33,850 nucleotides of DNA from an uncultured Prevotella sp. Its GTDB lineage: Bacteria > Bacteroidota > Bacteroidia > Bacteroidales > Bacteroidaceae. A program made the position numbers and the translations under genes. Under the pieces are notes generated by a model. That model made no database searches. It saw nothing but the letters and a program-made list of their open reading frames with translations, and was not told the origin of the DNA. Positions 9,826-15,718 of this stretch are shown here, one piece after another; the first letter of the stretch is position 1; each line of letters opens with the position of its first letter. The stretch is taken from the NCBI GenBank assembly GCA_900557405.1, contig USSF01000019.1:1-33850 (forward strand), given 5' to 3'.

Positions 9826-9856
9826 GACTTAAAATAGCGTGTTCTGTAATTCTCTG

Positions 9857-9864
9857 CAAAAGTA
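9857..9864 (-). promoter_or_regulatory. -7 promoter element for the BASS transporter gene
   Basis: Read on the minus strand this is TACTTTTG, a perfect match to the Bacteroidota TAnnTTTG element, with a weak TATG 20 bases upstream. The predicted leader to the ATG at 9825 is about 26 bases. GCTAT at 9865-9869 and ATAGC at 9880-9884 form a small dyad in the promoter spacer. Confidence 0.55.
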
Positions 9865-10013
9865 GCTATTTATATTTATATAGCCATAAAGCAGCACTGC
9901 CATTCGACTGTTCTTTAACTCTGAATAACAATAGAACGGTGTCTCCTGTGTTTTCCATATCCGTAAAATATTCTTAACTTTTCCGATAATTTAATTGTTT
10001 TTATCCTATTTCC

Positions 10014-10029
10014 TACCTACATATAGGTA
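10014..10029. promoter_or_regulatory. Perfect dyad beside the CDF exporter promoter (possible operator)
   Basis: TACCTA-CATA-TAGGTA is an exact inverted repeat with 6-base arms and a 4-base spacer. It ends 8 bases before the -7 element at 10038-10045, so it covers the place where the -33 element should be. This is where a repressor or metal-responsive regulator would act on a cation-exporter gene. No regulator family was recognised from the site. Confidence 0.45.
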
Positions 10030-10037
10030 TTAATGAA

Positions 10038-10045
10038 TATCTTTG
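10038..10045 (+). promoter_or_regulatory. -7 promoter element for the CDF exporter gene
   Basis: TATCTTTG is a perfect TAnnTTTG match. The predicted start of transcription near 10051 gives a leader of about 22 bases to the ATG at 10073. No TTTG -33 element stands at the right distance; that position is occupied by the TACCTA/TAGGTA dyad. Confidence 0.6.
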
Positions 10046-10072
10046 CCGCCGTTTTAATAATCACTATTAAGT

Positions 10073-10981
10073 ATGGAAACAAAAGAAAGGGAACGGAAGA
10101 TATACCGCGTCACGCTGATGGGAAGCGTGGTAAACGTGGTGCTGCTCGTATTTAAGTTCATTGCCGGAATACTCGGCGGTTCGGCTGCAATGATAGCAGA
10201 TGCAGTACATTCGCTGTCGGACTTCCTCACGGATATCGTCGTGGTGGCATTCGTGAAGATAAGTTCAAAGCCGGAGGACGAAGACCATGACTACGGACAC
10301 GGGAAATACGAGACCCTCGCCACGTCGATTATCGGTCTTGCGCTGCTCTGTGTGGGCTTCTATATCTTCTATAACGGTTGTCAGGAGATATGGGGCTTCA
10401 TCAAGGGCGAACCTCTGGAGCAGCCGGGCATGGTGGCTCTCGTTGCGGCATTGGTGAGCATTGCTCTGAAGGAGTGGACCTATCGCTTTACCAAGAGGGT
10501 GGGGGATGAGGTAAACTCCCAGGCTGTTGTGGCGAATGCGTGGCATCATCGCAGTGACGCCCTCTCGTCGATAGGTACGGCGATAGGCATCGGCGGAGCG
10601 ATACTGCTGGGCAGCAAGTGGGCAGTGCTTGACCCTGTTGCCGCCGTTGTGGTGAGTATCTTCATCGTGCGTACGGCACTGGGGCTGATTGATTCCGCCT
10701 CCGGCGAACTGCTCGAGAAGAGTCTGCCGGCGGATGTGGAGAAGAGGATTGTAGAGATTGCCGAGAGTGAACCGGAGGTGAGCAGCATACATCATCTCTG
10801 CACCCGTCGTATAGGCAGCAATATCGCCATAGAGATGCATCTGCGTATGCCAGGCGGCATATCGCTTGACGAATCGCACCGTCGCGCCACGAATATCGAA
10901 CACAAGTTGCGCCAGACCTTCGGCGACCATACCCACATCAATATCCATGTGGAACCGCTGAAGGAACAGATGAACGTGTAA
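10073..10981 (+). CDS. Cation diffusion facilitator (CDF) family transporter
   Basis: 302 residues with six predicted membrane helices and a C-terminal cytoplasmic ferredoxin-like domain (about residues 215-300). The membrane metal site is seen as DAVHSLSD (D43, H46, D50) in helix 2 and HHRSD (H158, D162) in helix 5. The loop PEDEDHDYGHGKYE after helix 2 is typical of the family. These proteins export Zn2+, Fe2+, Co2+ or Mn2+ in exchange for protons; the exact metal cannot be assigned with confidence. It is a single gene with its own promoter and dyad, and a hairpin lies downstream. Confidence 0.93.
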   Translation: METKERERKIYRVTLMGSVVNVVLLVFKFIAGILGGSAAMIADAVHSLSDFLTDIVVVAFVKISSKPEDEDHDYGHGKYETLATSIIGLALLCVGFYIFYNGCQEIWGFIKGEPLEQPGMVALVAALVSIALKEWTYRFTKRVGDEVNSQAVVANAWHHRSDALSSIGTAIGIGGAILLGSKWAVLDPVAAVVVSIFIVRTALGLIDSASGELLEKSLPADVEKRIVEIAESEPEVSSIHHLCTRRIGSNIAIEMHLRMPGGISLDESHRRATNIEHKLRQTFGDHTHINIHVEPLKEQMNV

Positions 10982-11035
10982 ATTGGCAGTATAAAAATCC
11001 CAAAACGTCCTGATGACCGGTTTGGGGGAAAAGCA

Positions 11036-11065
11036 AAAGGGAGTCTGCATGCGCAAACTCCCTTT
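11036..11065. terminator. Bidirectional intrinsic terminator between the CDF gene and dnaA
   Basis: AAAGGGAGT (11036-11044) pairs perfectly with ACTCCCTTT (11057-11065). The stem is extended by TGC/GCA around an ATGC loop. On the minus strand the stem is followed by TTTTGCTTTTCC, a U-rich tail suited to ending the dnaA transcript. On the plus strand the tail is CTCCATCTTATTT. A smaller hairpin, CCCAAA/TTTGGG (10999-11026), lies just before it. Confidence 0.7.
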
Positions 11066-11127
11066 CTCCATCTTATTTATGATTTCGCTCCGTATATCTT
11101 GTTCCGGAGCCAAACCGAAACACTTGA

Positions 11128-12540
11128 CTATCGTTTCAGTTTGAAAGAATTCTCTATACTTGTCACTTCATCAAGGAAGAGCTTGTCTACCGTCAGTCGC
11201 TTAGCCACTTTCGAACAGCTGTGGATAACCGTCGAGTGGTCCCTTCCGCCCATCAGCTTGCCGATTCTCGATGCAGGCATCTTGGTGTATTTGTCTGCGA
11301 GATACATCGCCAACTGGCGCGCTTCCACATATTCACGCTTGCGGCTTCTGCCGGAAACGGAGGCTGTAGTAACGCTGAAGTGGTTGCATACGGTGTCGAG
11401 GATATCGTCGAGCGTGAGCGGATTGTCGTCTATCTTCACCGCACGCTTGATGACTCTCTCCGCAAGGCGCATGTCGATGTTGCTGTTGTATACCACCGAA
11501 TATGCGAGCAGCGAATTGATAACGCCCTCAAGGTCCCTCACGCTGCCGTTGGCAGTCTCGGCTATGAAGCGCACCACGTTCTCCGGAATGGACAGTCCGT
11601 CGCGCTTTATCTTGCAGTGCAGTATGTCCATGCATAGCTCCACGTTCGGCTTTTCCAGTTCCGCGATGAGTCCGCAGCTGAATCGGGTGAGCAGTCGGTC
11701 GCTCATTCCCTGCAGGTCAACGGGCGGACGGTCGGAAGCGAGGATAATCCTCTTGCCGTTCATGAAGAGGTGGTTGAAGATATGGAAGAAAGTCTCCTGG
11801 GTCTTCGTTGCCGAAGCCCACTCCTGTATATCGTCAACTATCAGCATATCTATGGTCTGATAGAAGCTGATGAAGTCGTTCACGTTGTTGTTGCGCACGG
11901 CGTTGGTGTATTGCACCTGGAAGAGGCGTGCGCTGATGTACAGCACTCTCTTCATCGGGTAGAGCTGCTTGGTACGCACTCCGATGGCGTTGATGAGGTG
12001 GGTCTTGCCGCAACCGGACGGGCCGTAGATGAACATCGGGTTGAACTGTGTGGTGTTCGGATGTTCGGCAATCGACTGTCCTACAGAGCGCGGGAGCTTG
12101 TTGCTTATTCCCTCGATGTAGTTGGCGAAAGTGTGGTGGGGGTTGAGCTGCGAGCTGATCTGCTGCGGGCGTGCGGCGTCGAGCAAGGTCGGCGACTGGT
12201 TGTTGCCTGTAGCCTTCGGCTTTCCGTCAGCGATGTTTGCCGGCGGGTCGGATGTCACCACTTGTGAGATATTGTTCTGCTTGTCGGTCAGAACCCTGTA
12301 GTTCAGCTTTATTCCCTGTCCGAAATTCTTTACCAATACATTTGCCAGCAAATCGATATAGTTCTCCTCCAAGTACTCAGCGTAGAACGGGCTGGGCACT
12401 CGTAGCACCAACACCTTCGAGTCTTCGTTGAAGGACTCGAAGCCGATTGGCTTGAACCATGTGCTGAATTGCTGCTCTGATACGTTTCGCTTTATGAATA
12501 AAAGAGTCTTGTCCCAGAGTGCGTTGGGATTTTCGATCAT
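11128..12540 (-). CDS. dnaA: Chromosomal replication initiator protein DnaA
   Basis: 470 residues with all four DnaA domains. Domain I is at residues 1-85 (WDKTLLFIKRNVSEQQFSTW). A low-complexity linker follows, to about residue 130. The AAA+ domain has Walker A GPSGCGKTHL near residue 172 and Walker B LIVDDIQ near 235. The C-terminal helix-turn-helix carries the signature GGRDHSTVIHS near residue 435, which reads DnaA boxes. The protein opens oriC and loads the helicase. It is the last of five genes in the same direction, but a hairpin and its own candidate promoter precede it, with a long leader holding three copies of a 10-mer. Confidence 0.97.
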   Translation of the reverse strand: MIENPNALWDKTLLFIKRNVSEQQFSTWFKPIGFESFNEDSKVLVLRVPSPFYAEYLEENYIDLLANVLVKNFGQGIKLNYRVLTDKQNNISQVVTSDPPANIADGKPKATGNNQSPTLLDAARPQQISSQLNPHHTFANYIEGISNKLPRSVGQSIAEHPNTTQFNPMFIYGPSGCGKTHLINAIGVRTKQLYPMKRVLYISARLFQVQYTNAVRNNNVNDFISFYQTIDMLIVDDIQEWASATKTQETFFHIFNHLFMNGKRIILASDRPPVDLQGMSDRLLTRFSCGLIAELEKPNVELCMDILHCKIKRDGLSIPENVVRFIAETANGSVRDLEGVINSLLAYSVVYNSNIDMRLAERVIKRAVKIDDNPLTLDDILDTVCNHFSVTTASVSGRSRKREYVEARQLAMYLADKYTKMPASRIGKLMGGRDHSTVIHSCSKVAKRLTVDKLFLDEVTSIENSFKLKR

Positions 12541-12564
12541 ATTTGTCGGAATAAAGTAGTTTCG

Positions 12565-12650
12565 GTCTTTCGACGTTTCTTTTAGCGATGCCTTATTGAC
12601 TTCGTTTTGGTTTGCAGTCTTTCGACTTGGTCTGATTTGTGTCTTTCGAC
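12565..12650 (-). repeat. Three exact copies of a 10-mer in the dnaA leader
   Basis: GTCTTTCGAC on the plus strand (GTCGAAAGAC in the sense of dnaA) occurs at 12565-12574, 12617-12626 and 12641-12650. All copies have the same orientation and lie 25-110 bases upstream of the dnaA ATG. As RNA each copy could fold as GUC-GAAA-GAC, a 3-bp stem capped by a GNRA tetraloop; the middle copy gains a fourth A-U pair. They could equally be protein-binding sites on DNA. Confidence 0.65.
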
Positions 12651-12728
12651 TCTATCGGAACTTTTTGGTTTTTCCACTTTTCTCGTCTGTACTTTCAATA
12701 CTTTTGCCGAAAAGTGTTGCAAATTTCG

Positions 12729-12736
12729 CAAAAATA
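12729..12736 (-). promoter_or_regulatory. Candidate -7 promoter element for dnaA
   Basis: On the minus strand this reads TATTTTTG, which fits TAnnTTTG. It would give a leader of about 180 bases containing the three 10-mers. No -33 TTTG is evident and the region is AT-rich, so the call is tentative. Confidence 0.35.
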
Positions 12737-12776
12737 ATTGGAATAGGCAAATGAGTGTTGGTGTATTTTTGAAACA

Positions 12777-12813
12777 ATTTTGTAAAGTGCTTTAATATTG
12801 CACTTTACAAAAT
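12777..12813. terminator. 14-bp perfect hairpin between the MCE gene and dnaA
   Basis: Bases 12777-12790 are the exact reverse complement of 12800-12813, around a 9-base AT-only loop. The stem has AAAGTGC/GCACTTT near the loop and A/T pairs at its base, as in bidirectional terminators. It lies about 60 bases beyond the stop of the MCE gene and just upstream of the candidate dnaA promoter, so it probably separates the two transcripts. Confidence 0.6.
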
Positions 12814-12871
12814 CGCTTTGTTCTTTTGCATTGCAGCCTTCGGGCTTTGCCGCCTTGCGGAGCCTTTCGGC

Positions 12872-13774
12872 TTACTTGTCTTTCTTGCCGAATATCGAGA
12901 AATGCACGTAGCGCTTAGGATGTGCCTTGAGGTCAATCATGAGCGAGTCGGCGTGCTTCATCGTTGAATTCAGGTTGTAATAGAGGTTCGGGTCGCGCAT
13001 GAGCAGACCCAGGCTGCCACGGTTGTTGTTGAGCTGGTCTGTGAAAGCCTGCACGTTGTCGAGTGTGGCGTTCACCTTGTTCATCGTTCCTTCCACGTCA
13101 ACCTTGTTCAGTTTTCCGGTAAGCGTCTCGGCGTTGTCCATCACCCGTCCAGCCTTGCCCATGAGTCCGGGCACGTTTCTGTTGAGCGATCCGAGCAGGG
13201 TGTTGAGTTCCTTTGTCGATACGGTGAGGTTGCCTGTTATCGTCTCCACGTTGTGCAGAGAGTTCGAGAGAGCCGGGTCGGCAAGCAGGGCGTTCACGTT
13301 GGCGAGTATGGAGTCGAGCTTAGGCAGCATCTTCTCCACCACGGGGATGAGGTCTTTCACCTGTCCCATCGCTCCGTCGTTTATTCCGCCCACGATGGTT
13401 TCGCCGGGGTTCACCCTCTCGCGCATGTTGTTGGCGAGCAGCAGGTTCACTTTCACGTTGCCCATCAGGTCGCTCACGATTTCCGCGCTGCTTCCCTTCG
13501 GTATGCGCAGATCCTTGTTGATGTTGGCTTCCACGAGGATGTCCTTGCCCTGTTCGTAGTCGTATCTGATGTTTCTCACCACGCCCACCTTGTATCCGTC
13601 GGCGTAGATGGGACATGAGGATGAGAGTCCGCTGATATCCTTGAATGAGATATAGTAGCGTGTGTCAGAGGAGAAAAGGTTGAGTCCCTTGAGGAAATTC
13701 ATTCCGAGGAACAATACCACGAGTCCTGCTATTGCCACGATGGCTATCTTGACTTCTTTTGTAAAATACTTCAT
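12872..13774 (-). CDS. MCE/MlaD family lipid-transport protein
   Basis: 300 residues. A single N-terminal membrane anchor (about residues 8-30, VKIAIVAIAGLVVLFLGMNFL) is followed by an MlaD/MCE domain near 38-120 (YYISFKDISGLSSSCPIYADGYKVG). A long helical, coiled-coil-like tail follows, with spaced Asn/Leu segments such as LNTLLGSLNRNVPGL and LDNVQAFTDQLNNN. MCE proteins form hexameric rings that carry phospholipids between inner and outer membranes. The partner ATPase and permease are not in this window. It begins 15 bases after the amidase gene, so the two are very likely co-transcribed. Confidence 0.88.
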   Translation of the reverse strand: MKYFTKEVKIAIVAIAGLVVLFLGMNFLKGLNLFSSDTRYYISFKDISGLSSSCPIYADGYKVGVVRNIRYDYEQGKDILVEANINKDLRIPKGSSAEIVSDLMGNVKVNLLLANNMRERVNPGETIVGGINDGAMGQVKDLIPVVEKMLPKLDSILANVNALLADPALSNSLHNVETITGNLTVSTKELNTLLGSLNRNVPGLMGKAGRVMDNAETLTGKLNKVDVEGTMNKVNATLDNVQAFTDQLNNNRGSLGLLMRDPNLYYNLNSTMKHADSLMIDLKAHPKRYVHFSIFGKKDK

Positions 13775-13789
13775 CTTGTTTCTTTTTGT

Positions 13790-15073
13790 TTATTTTTTCT
13801 TTTTGAATTCTCTGATGGCTTCGGTGATGTTCATCTTCTCCCCGTCCTTGAATGCCACTACGAAGCATCCCTGGAAGTCGTCGGCGAGAGACTGGCGCAA
13901 CCGGTTTATCTCGTTGTAGTCGGCAGATGCGCCGATGGTGTATTTCACCATTCCGTTCTCCTTGTATGATGACACGTCGGAGTGTCCCTTGAATCTCGGA
14001 CTGTTTGCCGGCAGCGTCGCCGTGCTTGCCAATACCTGCACCTTGAAAATGATTCCGCCGTTCTGTGCCGGCGTGTTCTTTGCCGCCGTGTTGCCGCTTT
14101 CCTGTCTGGTGCTTGCTGCCGGGGCTTCCTGCTTGTCCGCACGTGCCGGCTTTTCCGCTTCCTCGTCAGCGTCCTGCTGCTTCTTTGCTGCGGGCCGGGC
14201 AGTGGACCTTGTGCGCATCTGCTCCTTCGGAGCCTTGTCGTCCTTGTAGTCCTTCGGCACTATCGTCGGGATTTTGGGCTGTGTGCTGCTTGTCGCCTCA
14301 TACGGCACTGTGAATCCCGTGGAGTTGTCGTTCTTGTATTTGGCGAAGGCGTTGTATATCCCCCTCGCAATGTTGTCCACGCTCGTCTGGTCGTTGAGCA
14401 TCCGCTCCTCGTCGGGTGTCGTGATGAATCCGAGTTCTATGAGGCATGCCGGCATTGATGTCTCGCGGAGCACGAGGAACACGTCCTGCTTCACTCCCTT
14501 GTCCGGCCGTGATGCTATGGAGCAGACGTTCTTCTGCACCAGTCTTGCCAGTTCCACACTCTTCGCCATGTTCTTGTCGTGTATGAATTCAAACATGATT
14601 GCGCTTTCGGGGGAGTTGGGGTCGTAGCCCTCATACCGCTGTTTGTAGTCGCTCTCGAATGTGATTACGGCGTTTTCGCGCTGTGCGGCACTGAGTTTCT
14701 CGTTCGAGCGCCTCATTCCCATCGTGTATGTCTCCAGTCCTCTGGCAATCCTTCCGGCAGGCAGAGCGTTGGTGTGGATGGATATGAAAACGTCGGCCTT
14801 GTTCTTGTTGGCTATGTCCGCACGCTTGTGGAGCGGCACGAATACGTCGGTCTTACGTGTGTATATCACTTTCACGTCCGGACAGTTCTTTTCCACGTAC
14901 CGTCCGAAGGCGAGCGCCATCCTCAGGTTTATGTCCTTTTCGTTAGAGAAACTTCCTCTTGCGCCGGCGTCATGTCCTCCATGTCCGGCATCGATGACAA
15001 GCGTAAAAGTCTTGGCGGCGACTGCTGCCACCGTCATCATTATCAATAGCGCCGTGACTGCTGCGCGGCCCAT
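13790..15073 (-). CDS. N-acetylmuramoyl-L-alanine amidase (Amidase_3) with a C-terminal extension
   Basis: 427 residues from the ATG at 15073. A signal peptide (MGRAAVTALLIMMTVAAVAA) leads into the zinc amidase domain (residues 20-230). This shows VIDAGHGGHDAGARG (first zinc His), SIHTNA (second zinc His) and LIELGFITTPDEE (catalytic Glu). A low-complexity Lys/Ala/Glu linker follows, and then a C-terminal region near 340-420 (FKVQVLASTATLPANSPRFKG) that looks SPOR-like. It cleaves the peptide from MurNAc during cell separation. A GTG at 15097 is in frame, but the promoter element at 15103-15110 would place the transcript start about on it, so the ATG is preferred. Confidence 0.9.
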   Translation of the reverse strand: MGRAAVTALLIMMTVAAVAAKTFTLVIDAGHGGHDAGARGSFSNEKDINLRMALAFGRYVEKNCPDVKVIYTRKTDVFVPLHKRADIANKNKADVFISIHTNALPAGRIARGLETYTMGMRRSNEKLSAAQRENAVITFESDYKQRYEGYDPNSPESAIMFEFIHDKNMAKSVELARLVQKNVCSIASRPDKGVKQDVFLVLRETSMPACLIELGFITTPDEERMLNDQTSVDNIARGIYNAFAKYKNDNSTGFTVPYEATSSTQPKIPTIVPKDYKDDKAPKEQMRTRSTARPAAKKQQDADEEAEKPARADKQEAPAASTRQESGNTAAKNTPAQNGGIIFKVQVLASTATLPANSPRFKGHSDVSSYKENGMVKYTIGASADYNEINRLRQSLADDFQGCFVVAFKDGEKMNITEAIREFKKKK

Positions 15074-15102
15074 TATCGTGTTGTTTACCTTTATCACAGC
15101 TG

Positions 15103-15110
15103 CAAATTTA
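15103..15110 (-). promoter_or_regulatory. -7 promoter element for the amidase-MCE genes
   Basis: On the minus strand this reads TAAATTTG, a perfect TAnnTTTG match, with TATG 19 bases upstream in the -33 position. Transcription would start near 15097, leaving a leader of about 24 bases before the ATG at 15073. Confidence 0.6.
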
Positions 15111-15157
15111 ATTATAAGTTTCGTTCCTTCATAACTATTTACGAAATTTATGCCAAT

Positions 15158-15541
15158 TTACAGGCCATTTTGACTGCTTGTCCAGTGCAGCCGCACGCCG
15201 GCACCATCGCAGTCGGCCCCCATCGGCGGGTTTTCCTTCACCATTTCCACGGTGAGCTCCTCTATCCGCGGCATCGCCTTGATTAGGCTTTTGCCTATCC
15301 TTCCGGCTGCGTGTTCTATGAGTTTCGACGGCTCGGCCATCTCCCTCTTCACTATGTCATATACCTCGGCGTAGTTGAGCGTATCGTTTACCTCGTCTGT
15401 CTCCACCGCCTGCTGCAGCGGATACATGGCGTCTATGCTCACGCTGAATGTTCCTCCCGTGGCCTGTTCCTGCGGCAGCACGCCGTGACGGGCGTGGAAG
15501 CGCATGTTCCTTATGAAGATGTTTCCCTTTGAAATTTCCAT
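15158..15541 (-). CDS. folB: Dihydroneopterin aldolase
   Basis: 127 residues from the ATG at 15541, the normal FolB length. FolB converts 7,8-dihydroneopterin to 6-hydroxymethyl-dihydropterin and glycolaldehyde in folate synthesis. Family features are the start IFIRNMRFHARHGVLPQEQ, the segment VNDTLNYAEVYDIVKREM, SKLIEHAAGRI (with the pterin-binding Glu) and the KENPPMGADCDGAGVRL end. The reading frame continues upstream to an ATG at 15637, but those 32 extra residues (basic, LYPLTLFKDTTDDKGRRR) have no counterpart in the family. I therefore chose the inner start. Confidence 0.9.
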   Translation of the reverse strand: MEISKGNIFIRNMRFHARHGVLPQEQATGGTFSVSIDAMYPLQQAVETDEVNDTLNYAEVYDIVKREMAEPSKLIEHAAGRIGKSLIKAMPRIEELTVEMVKENPPMGADCDGAGVRLHWTSSQNGL

Positions 15542-15691
15542 TTGCGTATGTTCTGACAGTTTGAAAAAAAGACGGCGCCGCCCCTTGTCATCCGTTGTGT
15601 CTTTAAAGAGAGTTAGCGGATATAAGCTTTGTTTCACAACAAGGACTTACATTCGCTAACCTCCGGCTTGCGCCATAACTAAATTATTAAA

Positions 15692-15711
15692 AAAACAAAT
15701 TCGTTTGCTTT
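15692..15711 (-). terminator. Small terminator-like hairpin after nrdJ
   Basis: On the minus strand AAAGCAAA-CGAA-TTTGTTTT forms an 8-bp stem with one G-U pair, followed by TTTAATAA. It starts 8 bases beyond the nrdJ stop. The stem is AT-rich, so it is probably weak. GTTAGCG (15612-15618) and CGCTAAC (15654-15660) form another dyad between nrdJ and folB. Confidence 0.4.
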
Positions 15712-15718
15712 CCGCCTG

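Noticed and set aside
11220..11228. Perfect DnaA box (TGTGGATAA on the plus strand) inside dnaA
   Set aside because: It is the codon string for the conserved V-I-H-S part of the DnaA signature (GTT ATC CAC AGC), so it is explained by coding constraint. A single box does not suggest an origin.
11099..11860. 253-codon plus-strand frame opposite dnaA
   Set aside because: It is antisense to the conserved DnaA AAA+ and DNA-binding domains, Ser-rich in composition, with no recognisable domain.
15542..15637. Longer FolB starting at 15637
   Set aside because: The additional 32 residues are basic, unlike FolB, and the family start aligns to the ATG at 15541.
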